This document shows positions 22,647 to 63,454 of a DNA stretch of 64,000 nt, piece after piece. A program made the translations under genes and the position numbers. Under the pieces are notes generated by a model. It was not told the DNA's origin, searched no databases, and saw only the letters and a program-made list of their open reading frames with translations. The stretch is from Ligula intestinalis. Its lineage: Eukaryota > Platyhelminthes > Cestoda > Diphyllobothriidea > Diphyllobothriidae. How positions within the stretch are numbered: the first letter of the stretch is position 1; each line of letters opens with the position of its first letter. The stretch lies in contig JAYGXS010000001.1 in assembly GCA_036362985.1 (NCBI GenBank), positions 70,246,661-70,310,660 on the forward strand, given 5' to 3'.

Positions 22647-24790
22647 ATTATCTTATAGGAATTTTTGCAACTTTGAAATTGGTATGTGATTATTATAACC
22701 GGTTTATGTTTAAGCAACGGGTACAGTAGCTTGGATGAATGTATAGTTGCTTTCAAAGGAAGCAAAACTTTAACGACTTAGAAGCAAACGCTGCAACAGT
22801 TAGCCCTGATTGCATGCCTGAGTTATTTATAAACTGGGAGCCTACAGCAAGTCAACTGTTTCCCACGCCAAATCCATGCTATAGGCATTAGTACATCCTT
22901 AAAATTTTCTCGCCGTATTCAGATCAACTGAGGCAGTCAAGCGTAGAATCAGTCTGTAGCAGTCGCGTTGGAGGCACAGTCACCGTTCCTCTACCGACTT
23001 AAACTGAATAAACGGAGGAAATTCTATGGTTTTAGCGCTCTTCAAGTTTGAGATATTTTTTGAACGCCTACATTTTGGAACGAGCTCCAACATAACTGGG
23101 ATTCTAACGCAACTTCACCGGACTGATAACATTTTGTTACTTCGACAGCAGGACGAAATGATGTGTGGTATAATCTTAAAATCAGCCACTGAGAAGGCTG
23201 ATGTTAGAATACGCGAGGGAGGAATTCACAAATTATTTAAACCGTACCACTTTCAGTTATAATACCCATGACGGAAGCCAGACTGACCAACAGTCACAAT
23301 GCGTGTGTGGAAAGCAACATCGAACAGTTCGAGTTTGCGTCATACATGACAGCAGCGGATGGACCTAATTCTTTGGACTCGCCAGCCGGAATATAATGCG
23401 GGCTTTCGTGAATTGTGGTGTTAGGACGGCCCAGCACGTAAGTCATCATTGGGGCTGTCCCGAAGTCAATAGAACCAAGGAAGCCCACATGCCAGCGGGC
23501 GCATACAGAACAGGCCAAAAGCGCGACCTTCAAAGGGCCGACACACGAGGACGCAAAGACGGCCTGACGAGTAGGCGCGAAAGGACGCATGTACATGCGC
23601 GCGTAACAGTCGCGCGACTTGTCACCCTGAAGACATTCCATGCCTGCAGAGGGGCCAATAGGGAACAAAGGCCATTCGTCCTTAAATAGGCTGCCACCGA
23701 CTGGAGGCGGCATTCTGCTGTTGGCGACACGAGATTCTGCTGCCGAGACCTGCTACTGTCGAGACGAGACAAATGACAGAAGTCACGTTGCTGACAGACA
23801 CAGTTTGAGCTACAGATAAGACCGAGATGCAGAAAAAACCGAGCTGCACGGGAGGACAAGGTGCCGAACACAGGGAAGACAGAGTTGATGTACAAACAGT
23901 AGCAGTTATAGTAAACTATCCTGTCTGCCTTCCTTTCCTAACATAAAAATGGGAGCTATAGCTAGTGTCGACACAGGCGCATTCAACGCTATTACATATG
24001 GATGGAAGTAGAGTGAAAGAGAGAAAAAATGTTTGAGGATTTGCTTTCAATTCATTTTAACTTAGTCTCCAAGAGGGATGGGCTACTACAATGGCTGCAA
24101 TTCAAGCTTATAACACTACTTCAGAGGAATGGACAGAATAAGATAATCAAATGAGGCTGGGCCAAGTACAAGGGGAATATGCGCTGCGATTGGAATGAGA
24201 GTTGACCTTCCAACCCCGTATCTCCGGAACCTGCTGTTTGTTGTTCAAAACAATCAGAAATAACCACGAAGTCTTGGCTCAGAGTCAGCTTAGTTGTGAG
24301 GTCACTACATAGCGCTAAGCTGCTACTTGGACCAAGGTCCTTAACCTACACATCGACACAGATTGCACCAAATCCACTAGCGATGCTACCCTCGATATAG
24401 GCGCGCTACGGAATGTGGAGAAATGGGTAGGATGTAGCAAATATTTCGGAATAGATGCACGCGAATAATTCTTTCCTTTCAAATAAATAGAGCGGAGAGT
24501 CCATAATTTGGCGGGAAATAGTCAGCTCCGTCTCAGACAACGAGGAACGGGAAAAAAGCAGACAGTCCTCGAGATACGTAACTTCGATTAATGATAAAAT
24601 TGGACATCGCGATTGTTATCGAAGGACATTAGAGTATAAACTTCACTAAAGGACAACTTTAAAAAGTGCTTCCACTCGTGCCAATTTATTAACTCGGTTT
24701 TCTTCATACGCAGGTTTTCTGTAGAGTTTTTCAATCACAACTATTTTTAAATTTTTCGGAATTCTCCTCGTTCCAAATAAAAGTCGATGT
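22647..24790. other. No gene; GC-rich island at 23.3-23.96 kb
   Basis: Outside the GC-rich island described separately, nothing is recognised. The 78-codon frame at 23026-23262 is AT-rich and without motif. Confidence 0.45.
23290..23960. repeat. GC-rich segment, possible LTR remnant
   Basis: A GC-rich island in AT-rich surroundings with overlapping open frames on both strands (139 codons minus, 121 codons minus). It has a TTAAATAGG element near 23683 and runs of GAGACGAGAC type. No family is recognised. The open frames may only reflect base composition. Confidence 0.25.
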
Positions 24791-25358
24791 GGCAGCAGTA
24801 TTTTATGTAGTGCACCTCACATATCCCTAGTTTCAGCATTTTTTCTCACGAAAACGGGAGTTATAAGGGCTTTATGTGCGGGGAATTAGGAAAGGTAGTG
24901 GAATATACTTTAACAATTGCTATATGCTTTTTTTATTTTAATGTATTTAGAAGTGTTGTTGATTTATATCTGAAGATTTTTCTAATGTGTATTCTCGTTT
25001 AACGTATTGCGGAAAAATCCGATCATCAACTTGCAGGTTTCTTGAAATTCCTGAAAAAAAATGTTGTTAAGAAATCGTCTACCTCAATTTACCGTAGGTC
25101 CAACTTACCGCTTTAGGGTTAGATTAGTGTAGTCCATGGTGCGAAGCGCCACGCACACCTTCACTTTACATGTGGAGCAACTTTTCACGGCCGTGCAAAA
25201 CAAATTTGGCTACATTTTTCACTTTACACTTGCTTCTACAAATTTCCTTTCCTGCCTATCCTATTTCCCCACCCCCAAAAAGCCTACAGCCACCATTTCC
25301 GTAGGAATAAATCATGAGACTAGGGGTTATGAGATGCGCTAATTAAACTACTTTTGCC
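24791..25358. mobile_element. MITE-like element, copy 2 (full length)
   Basis: 568 bp from GGCAGCAGTATTTTATGTAG to CTACTTTTGCC with inverted ends matching copy 1 (GTAGTGCACCTCACATATCC, GGGAATTAGGAAAGG; right arm ATTTCCCCACCCCC, CCACCATTTCCGTAGGA). The interior has CTTGAAATTCCTGAAAAA, AGGTCCAACTTACCGCTTT and GCGAAGCGCCACGCACACC. No coding capacity. Confidence 0.8.
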
Positions 25359-27631
25359 GTAGATTTTTCCAAACAACTTAATTCTAATATTTATTTTCGA
25401 GTTTAAACTCCTTTAAGGTCGTTTATTATTCTTTTGAAGCTTCGTTACATTCGTTGGTGTTGTGTTTGCGAATGATTACCAATCGCAGCTTTCGGCATTT
25501 TGCGTGTACATACTCTATTTTAGAATGCGTACAAATAATCGTTTTTCTCCGTAAAATCCAGTAACTTCGTAGGACGTTGTTCATGTTGATGGTACTGGTC
25601 ATCTGAAGGCCCAACCGGACCTCGTGGAACATAAAACTCCGGCTGTTGGCAGGCTGGTAACTTGCTGCACAATGTTTATTTTTGGTAGCTTGGAGTTGAG
25701 AATGGCTGCGCGTGGTTTCTAGGTGGGAAGCTGCTCCAACTTGGTGGCAAAATATAGCGGGTGGTGGTTACGCCTTACTGCAGACTGGCCAACATCTGCT
25801 ATTTCACAATACCGGTGTGTCCTCTTCTATATGCCAGGCCGGTTTGTCCGGGCTTGACAGTCTTTGCGACTTTTCTGACTATATTTAGTCGTCGCGCTTG
25901 ATCCCTACATATGATAGATGTTTCACTGCCTTAAATGTTAACTGAAATTCTCAAGTGCACAATTGCATTACAGACAAAGACAAAAGAGGCCAGAATGGCC
26001 ATTTCTGGTTCAATAGCCGTCATCAGCCAGTCATACTCAACCCCAAGGGGTGCGCTCTCCGAGGCTCGAAGCCGCAACCTTGTTAGGCAAACGCTCTAAT
26101 CACTGCGTCGCGAGCTCGATTTCTTACGGGTTTCGATCTGGAATATACACAGTGGTATTGTCTACGGCTGGAGCCGGGCCCCGAGGGTGAGCCCGAAGAA
26201 ACAACGGGACGAGTGAGTCCTGTAACCGGTCGTTGAGTGCCAACCTGCCACATTCTAAAATGTGTTTTCCAGTAAATTTATGGTACATAATATTATTATT
26301 ATCAATTATTCTGAATAATTATTATTATCAATAATATTAATTATCCTGGAGCATAAACCCGAGACATTTCCCGCTAGAATGCCAGCACTTGTATGAATGC
26401 CGGCCATCTGCAAAAACCCCACTCCGTACAAAAGAGTACAAAAGTATTATGGATTTTCTCAGTTTATTTTCTATGTGCTTATGATATTTTATAATAGATA
26501 AGTACAACACCATCGTTTCTTGAATTTGTCAGGCAGAAAATTACGTTTCCCTTAAAAACTCCCCTCAAAGAAAGGGTAGCAGCTCATTCTTTAAAACGTT
26601 CACAATTATGGAATTTTTAAGATCGTGACATGTTAATTCGTAAAGCAACGCATGTGTACATTGATAAGTATTGTCTTTCAAATGTACAGCGCGATCCAGC
26701 TCCGTTGCAAAACGTATGAGCACTACATGCGGTCTCCATAATAACACACAGAAAATGTATAATTTTCCCTACACAGAAAATATAAAGCTCGTAGTTTGGA
26801 AAGTGGGACATCAGCCCGGATTAAAAATTATTCGAGGACTGGAAAGGATTTTAATTCAAAATCTATCTTTTTTCGGGTAAATAAATTTAACATAGACTTA
26901 ATCTGCCTTCAAATGAGTCCACACATTTTTCGATAAAAGTCCCCACTTAAAAAATATACTTGAGATAGCAAATCTATTGTAACAATGTGAAATTTTGGTG
27001 AATAATCGTACGCACAGCTATTCGTTTCCAGAAGCCCATTGGCTAACTGAGTCCAAGGGCGTGTTGTATAGCACAAAAAACACGGTTCTGTCGACACCCC
27101 TCCTTTGGCGTGAGGGCTCTTGGCCATTTATGGTCATCAGGTGCTGGTATCGAAAATACTTGGTCGCTGACAGCCATAATCGTTACTTTCACCTCGTCAG
27201 GTAACCTGTGCGTGTTCTTTTAAACAAACACTCGGCCTGATTGTGATGCAGGACACTGAAAATACAGAAAAATAAACATTAATGGATTCGGAACCTGCTG
27301 ATTAACAAGTCATGAACCTCGGTTTCTCTGACCACACAAACGTGCTAAGGGAGTATACAATCCGACATGCTTGGTGACTCACCACAGTCGAATTCCATGC
27401 TACCTGAATTTGCAGCCTTTACACTGCTACCAAATCAGCGCACTGTTATATAAAAATTGTGGACACACCAAAAACTCATCGTAATACTTATAAAAACGCA
27501 ACCACTCCATGCAGAGAGCATGCCTCAGTCTGCATAGAGGAGCAGGTTAGAGGCAAGTGAGTAAATTGCAGCAGAAACTTAGCACGCAGTCACGCCTTGT
27601 GAATAGCCTCAGCAGATGACTATCGCAGGGA
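25359..27631. other. No gene besides SINE and block B
   Basis: SINE family A lies at 25966-26122. 26166-26250 holds the GGGACGAGTGAGTCC block, shared with 35.9 kb. ATTATTATCA repeats occur at 26.29-26.34 kb. The rest is anonymous AT-rich sequence. Confidence 0.5.
25966..26122 (-). repeat. tRNA-derived SINE, family A
   Basis: Minus strand: GAGCTCGCGACGCAGTGATT then AGAGCGTTTGCC (A box), GCGGCTTCGAGCCTCGG (B box), then GAGTATGACTGGCTGATGAC, a GCTATTGAACCAGAAATGGC tail and CTCTTTTGTCTTTGTCTGTA. The most regular tRNA head of the family in this window. Confidence 0.78.
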
Positions 27632-28060
27632 GTTAAGTGAGTTAAACTCAGCAACTGCGATCTTCAGACCATGGTTACTTAGTGCAGGAGAGAAGTCGGT
27701 GAAGGCCAGAGTAGTGGGAAGAGTATATTGTGTACACAAAGGAGAATAGATGGACAGAGATTTGACTTGGAGAGTTTACGACCAGCAGGAGAGCCAGCCG
27801 TGGTCCAAGTGCCAGTTTGAGAGCAGTCAGGCCAGTAGACAGAGAGAGAACGTTCCTTGGCTTAGTAGGCCTCTGATTGGTTGGACAGCATGTGGGTGGA
27901 CATAGAAGTGGGCGATCTACGTCACGCGCGCCAGTAAGTCTGACGGCCGCCACGATCTTGAAGTCTAGATGGATTGAGGTCACGACAGGAAGGCCAGGCA
28001 ACGATCACTAGACGATCGAGGACGCTAGCAACTCGCGCCGAATTGGTGACTGACGGATAT
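27632..28060 (+). repeat. Anonymous interspersed repeat R1, copy 2
   Basis: Longer copy of the repeat at 10840-11095, with extra sequence before the GGATTGAGGTCACG block. It is followed by GC-poor DNA with an AATAAA at about 28233. The short frames on both strands look incidental. Confidence 0.55.
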
Positions 28061-30526
28061 TTGGAGAAGGAGAACCGGTTGGGAAAACGAAATTTATTTT
28101 CGAACTAAGAACACATTGAAAGGGATTTTTCTTATTTAAAACTGGTCTTATTTATTATGTGACCTATGCGTTCTGGAACATTCCGACCTGCACGTATCCG
28201 TAACAGTGACACCCTAAACGTCGATTTCAAAAGGTGAATAAAACACGTTCTCGCTGATTTTATTCATTTGGTGCCTATTTCTGGACGCCGTAAATATTCA
28301 GCTGTGTCAAAACTGTACTCAACAGCGACGGATCTGGCTCTATGCTCATGGAGATGTCCGGAAGGTTGCTTCCTCTGTTCTAAGGGAACGAGTCATTCGA
28401 CAGGAACTAAAAAGTGTACCTAATCGCATAAAATAATAACAGTGTGATGGGCCAATATCCTTGAAGAAAGAAGTAGAATAACCCGAAGAAATATTAAGTC
28501 CTGCATTTAAATACCGGTAATTGACAGTGTGAAATATCTGATGGCATAGTTCAGATGAAATAAAAACCGCTCTTTCGAAAGGAAGGCTGGGGAAAAAGTT
28601 ATTCATGGCACGCATCTAAAGCCTCTGTTAAAAAAACGACAATTCGTTAATTATTATCAGTCAGCAGATAAGGTTACTTGTAGGTGTGCGCTTCATAAGT
28701 GACTGCAAAAATATGGTTAGTGTTCGTTAGTTGTGAGCTGGCATATAGCCGTTTCGTGAGACCAACGGCGAGAGCATTTTATCGTATTTAAAAATTAATT
28801 ACGCGCTAGGCCAGTGCGTTTCTAGGGGCAGAATTCTCATAGGGTGATGGCACTGAACGCACATTTCAGACCTTTGCTTATTTAACCAAGAAATGCACTG
28901 TTTTGTTTTTCCAGAAGACGTATTTCGGAAAGAAGTAGTCTCGATTAAAGGTACAGGGACCTCCTAAATTTCATACTCACACTATGCGGCCGCATCCACA
29001 TAAGTTGCCAGGACCAACATCATCCTTTGCTGATTCTTGTTCTGATGATGGATTCGAGGATTAATCTGAAAATCCAGGCAGATAAAGCTGTGGAATGGAG
29101 CCAACAGAGCAAAGGGAGATCGGAATGACCATTTCTGGCTTGTTAGCCGTCATCGGCCAGTCACAAAACAACGAGACCGTAGTGCAATGGTAGAGTGGAT
29201 AACTCAATGACCAAAGGTCCCGAGTGCGAATCTCCGGGGTTCCGACACCTGAAATTGAGTATGACTGGCTGATAACAGCTAACAAGCCAGAAATTATCTG
29301 TCGGATCCATGCCATCCTATCCACATTGTTGCTCGGCTCGGGCTTTAATTTTAAGCTCCAGGGCGAAGTGGATCTTAATTGATCCTCTACTAGATGGGCG
29401 AAACCCACATACATTTATCAAATAAAGCTTTGTCAGACGAATTCTTAACGGCAACGGATCCGGCTATATGGTACGGGCGCAGACACCTGCCGGTCCTACG
29501 AACTCGAGCAAAAACCTCACACCAATCACAGTCAGTCATGTTGCACATACACACACAGAGAGAGAGAGAGAACCCACCTCCCGGCCCAAGGGTTGCACAA
29601 AGGAAGTGCCGTAGGTGCGTGCGGGACGCCACGACCTTTGATACTGAATTACTCGAAATGTAAATTTATTCATACACAAGAGAAAAGAGCGCAACTAAAA
29701 ATATAAAATATATAGACCTTGGAAACATAGAAAGTCAGGTCAGTGTTAACGTAAGTGTGGGTGCTTGCGAGTGCGAGAGGGCTGGAGTAGGGTGAAGGCT
29801 TCAGACTGACGAAGCAAAAAGAAAAGAGGAAAAGAGAGCACTCCGAACCAGCACACCAGGGTTGGGAGTGAGATAATTTGGGTCTATGAAACTAGACCAA
29901 ACGAGGCTCTTTGGTGCCCATGATGACGCTTATTACTACTAGTAGTACAATGACGCTGATGGTAGAGGAGTAGCGAAATCCACAAAGGAAATGAAGTTTA
30001 CGAACTCAGTGTGTGTAGGAGCACCTGGCTGGGGGAGAATGACAGTACTGGTAGGGAGTGGCTGTCACAGGGAAGACCAACTGCTCTCCTCCATATTCCA
30101 AACATCACACAACAGCCGGTCAACAGAGACTCGGTTGCTGCAGCAGCCACGGAAGAGCAGACTTGACGCGTCAAAAGACGTTGTCAATAAATTACGGTAG
30201 CATAATTGTAAGAAAGTGAAAGAATAAGACAATAAACACCGAAAGGAGGTGTAAGAGATTATGACGGTCTGGGATGGTAGATTTACCGGCAGGTGAAGTA
30301 GAAGAGGAGGGGTATAAAAGGCCGAATGACGGGACGGGGAGGAGAGGAAACACGGGCGGCTAACAACTCTGAGTTTCGATTCGTCAAAAACGTCGGTCCA
30401 GCACTACAAGAAGGCAGATCCGCGCCCGTGGTCAGGAGAATCGAAGGCATGAAAAAATAGCGCACACGTCTTGGTGGGAGGAGGATGATAGGGCACACGC
30501 GAGCAGAGAGAGGGAGAAAGCTGATT
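28061..30526. other. PAK 3' flank: SINE copy, GA-run, otherwise nothing
   Basis: SINE family A lies at 29096-29300. An (AG)n run lies at about 29549-29568. A minus-strand AATAAA at 29665-29670 is a possible PAK polyadenylation site. Other frames have no motif. Confidence 0.5.
29096..29300 (+). repeat. SINE family A, copy with inverted tail at its 5' side
   Basis: The plus-strand head at about 29168-29240 has TGCAATGGTAGAGTGG (A box) and GAGTGCGAATCTCC (B box), then tail GAGTATGACTGGCTGATAAC and AGCTAACAAGCCAGAAATTA. Upstream, 29109-29165 is the same tail inverted (ATTTCTGGCTTGTTAGCC), so the unit can fold back on itself. Confidence 0.75.
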
Positions 30527-59557
<29,031 letters not shown>

Positions 59558-60275
59558 CTCACCGAATAATATCGTACTTTGCGGGTGATTAAAAGTGTAT
59601 TTTAACTAGTCATTTAGAGCCACCATAACCGGGACGTTTGAACAAAGTTATACTAAGGAAGAGATTGCTTCCGAAAATATTGCCCTTCTGTGGTGATATG
59701 TTAAGCTATGCTTTCTAACATCACTTTTTTGATGAAAACACTGTGTTCCTAGTAGCAATGTTCCGGAACCAAAGGATAGAATTGTTCCAGTGGGACCAAA
59801 GAATAGAGGCGTATAGCCTTTGGTCTTATTGCGCCGTGATTGCGTATATGGGCGGTATTCCGTGCGCTGACTGGGGAAAGTTACAAGCCATTATCGAAAT
59901 CGATGGTCGAACACATACAAGCCCCCCCCCTCCACTTGAGAAAAACCCTCCACTCACACACGCCTCCTACATTTGCTCCATCCCCCTCCCCAAATACGGC
60001 GCCTGGATTAATGTCTTGCTTCTGCAACTTTTGCCGGCGTATGCCTAGGGCGAAAAACCCATGTTCAGATCGCAATAAATGCGTTAAGATAGGGGGAAGG
60101 TTGCCTGGGGGTAGAGGGACAGGATCAAGGGGGTGACTACGTTCATCAAGTGCACTCTGAGCAAGCTCGTTTAAGCCCAGTGTTTAGACGTAGTTTTTTC
60201 ATGCTGTCTGAGTTCCTTCTCAAATTGTGAACTAAAATCTCTCTGGAAACCAACTGACCCAGGAATTACCCATTA

Positions 60276-62863
60276 TTGTGGACGTTTTACTGCTGTAAAG
60301 TGTCTGAAAATAATGACAACCTTTCTACAAGTACACCGAAAGTTTCAAGGAGAATGTGTTCCTCCGCTGATGCCGAAATAATGACAAACAGTGAGGATTT
60401 GTTAACGTCTTCTGACTGCTACTGGTTGGTCTGTTCTTCTTCTTCTTTTTCTTCTTTTTCTCCAGAAGAAGAAGATAGCGAAGAAGAAAAGGCTCTTTTC
60501 CATTTGTTGCCTTCTGCTTCTGTTGATAGCTTTAGGAAGCAGGTGAGGGTATGGGCTGTTGTCTGTGAAGTAAAGCATGACAATTTACGTTATTTTCTTA
60601 GTCTTAGGAAGGATAGTCACCTTAAGGTCCCATTGGACTCGAGGATACTTTTAGAAACTAGTAATGAATGTTAAATAATTCCCATGGACAGTAGTGAATA
60701 TGCTCACATTGGCCTGATTGATCAGTTAGTGGGTTTTATGAAAGATTATATAGGCTTATTGCCGGCGCAGATATGGTTGATGTTCAACTGAACTGTGACG
60801 GACTGACTTTATTCAAAATACTAAGGTGGACTTGTGGCCACTTCTAGGGATGATACAGCGTCAATTTTTCAGTGGCGTCTTCTCTTATACGCATTTTCTG
60901 CGGTGATTCCAAGCCTGCACATGTGCATATTTATTGGCATGCGTTAGTTAGTGATATAATTACGGTTAGCAGTGGGGGGTGTCAGTACTAGGGCGTAGGA
61001 TTAATGTAAGAATTTTAGCCATAAGTTGTGATGTGCCTGCACGGGCATATCTCAAACAAATTAAGAATGTAGGCGCAACTGGAGGCTGCGAGAGGTGCCG
61101 CATTCGGAAAGTACATCAAAATCGCAAAATGACTTATGCGAGTCCGATAGAGGATCTGTGGCTGAATACCGATTTTATGTTATACATATGTATACATATA
61201 TATATATATATATAAATAACCGTAATGGGATGTCACCTTTCTTAGCTTGTAATTTATATCTGATAGATTGTTTTCGTTTAGATCCGATGCACCTAGTATA
61301 CCAGATATAGCTTTATTTAGAATAACTTTCCAATCGAAATTAGGTCGTTAACTAGACTGTCTGCTTTCAAACGGAAACTGCACATTTATTTTAAAACTGA
61401 TTCTATTAACTTTCTATTCTCCTCATCTTTTACGAGCAGCTTTCTCCATAATTCCGAGGAAGGAACATCGGGAATTAAGGAGATCCGCTTGAAACTATTC
61501 TCTCTGCCTCATGTACCCCGAGAACCTAGATGTTTCCATTAACCATCGCTGAATCAAACGAAGCCACGCGGAAGTACTCAGTCTAAAATGCTGCAGTTTC
61601 GTTGACTACTCACTTTCATCAGACCACCCGTACCTATTTCTGCTCTACTACAATGTTCATACTTCTATCTTCCTAAGCAGTTTTTTTCTCTTACACACTT
61701 TTTAAAGATGGATGCCCGTTGAACACTGTCTCCATTTTCACTGTAAGAGTTTTTTTTAACTGCCATAAGTTTTCGTTTTTAGTTCAAAATTACCTGCAAA
61801 AATTGCTAAATTTTGCCCCAAAAGGACAATTTCTGCTGACATCATTACGACTTCCTACGTCTATTTCAACATATTTTCAAATTCTTTTTTTACTTTTTAT
61901 TTTTTCGAAATAAACTTTGTACATATAGTGCTGTACCGGCGCTGAAAATATAAATTCAAAATTCCAAATACTTAGGTGCAGTCAGGAAACTTTTAGGATT
62001 ATGGATAAACGGTCCAACCCGTTAACGTGTAACGCCGACAGCCATCGAATACCTACTGACACCGACACAATTTGAAAGGATTAGCGAGCGACTTCTGTCT
62101 TGTAACAGTAGTCTGCCCTTTTAATTTACACAAAGGGCCCGAAGCCTAAGAAACTTTAGGAGATGGAAAGCAACGGAACTTAAAATGTTCTTGTTATACA
62201 CCGGTTGTTATGTCCTTAAGGGTATAATTAAGGAACCAGTTTATAATAATTTTATGTTGCTTGCAGTATCGCTCAGATTACTATCAACTAGTGAAGTGTC
62301 TGCCGAAACTGCAAAGTTTTGTTCTAATTTATTGCATAATTTTAATTATGGATTTCAACAGATTTATGGGGCAGATACCATCGTGTACAAGGTTCACAGC
62401 CTTATGCACACGCCGGAGGATATGCTTAGGCATGGATTGGTGGACTCCTTTACAGCCTTTGCATTTGAAATTTACTCAGAACGTCTTAAAGGGCAAGTAC
62501 GAAAACCGCCTCTTCCGCTACCGCAGATTACACGGAGGCTTAATGAAGGTTTGTTGAGGCCATCGACGGGGGTATTCCCTCATTTAAGGTTATCTCCAAC
62601 TCCTAAAGATACTTCTTTTTATGAATATTCAGTGGATGTACGTGAGGCGCATTCATGCCACTGATTGCGCCTTTTATAAATTATCTGTTTATGTTTTGAA
62701 GGACGTTTCTGACGTCTTTGACTTTCCCATATCATCCAAAGCAGTAGGAATTTGCAGTGCCAAGCTTTCAGAGCATACCTTTGAGATAACAGTAAGTGAA
62801 CGTTTTGATAAATTTATTGGTCTTCCTTTACACGACTGTTTTCCCTTGGTTCGTGTCATTTAA
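60276..62863 (+). pseudogene. CACTA (Tnp2-type) transposase relic
   Basis: Ordered blocks recall animal CACTA transposases such as SmTRC1 of schistosomes. FRKQVRVWAVVCEV and VPLDSRILLET at 60.53-60.66 kb; VDVQLNCDGLTLFK at 60.78 kb; INVRILAISCDVPARAYLKQ plus IKNVGATGGCERCRI at 61.00-61.10 kb; LIDCFRLDPMHLVYQI at 61.26 kb; RSLRNFRRWKATELKMFLLY at 62.14 kb; YKVHSLMHTPEDMLRHGLVD, then FAFEIYSERLKGQVRKP at 62.38-62.51 kb; FYKLSVYVLKDVSDVFDF at 62.68 kb. Several stops and frame changes; 61.3-62.0 kb shows no clear coding. Begins with an acidic, Ser-rich stretch at 60.43-60.50 kb. Lies just upstream of the PAK exons on the opposite strand. Confidence 0.78.
61192..61216. repeat. (TA)n microsatellite inside the CACTA relic
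   Basis: About ten TA units following TATGTATACA. It interrupts the transposase-derived sequence between its Cys-rich block and the PMHL block. Confidence 0.9.
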
Positions 62864-63454
62864 TGTTTTTTGCGTGGATAAACGATTCTTCTCTAACTTC
62901 AGACTCCATCTGAAGTGTTTTTTTGCAACTTTGAGTGTTTGAGGTCGACATATGTTAAACGCGACCACTTTTTAGCAGCCGTTCCAGTCACGGCGGGCAT
63001 ACACAGCATGGATGACCTGCCAAACTTCAACTATCCTCCCCCAGTGGTCTGTAGCCGCAGTGGACGGGAAATAAGGACGGTATATTCGAGCGAAACCTTT
63101 GCAATTGGAGCAAATGTTCTGGAAGAATGCTATAACATAGCAACGCCCCCTCCTCGACTTTTGAGCATGCTTGGTAGTTCACTTACAGATAAAGTTTAAA
63201 TGTTCCACTAACTTGCTGAAGATGGAAACAACCAGCGACCCACTACTTCGCAGCCCACGGTCGCCAAGATGAACACTGCAATGATGGATTTCGATTGGCA
63301 GAATCGCATGTACGGTAAGTACTGCACTCAGGTCGTAACTCGTGAGCTCGCAACAGATGCACCAGTGAGTCAAAAGCAGAATAAGGCTGTAAAAGGGGCT
63401 CCAGAGATAGCGATCTTTGTCTCTCGCAGGCATTTTATGCCACAGCTGACTTGA

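Noticed and set aside
23294..23713. 139-codon minus-strand frame as a host gene
   Set aside because: No domain, overlapping frames on both strands, GC-rich island; an LTR remnant or composition effect is equally likely.
29096..29300. tRNA gene at 29.17 kb
   Set aside because: A and B boxes are present, but the acceptor ends do not pair and the sequence continues into the SINE family A tail.
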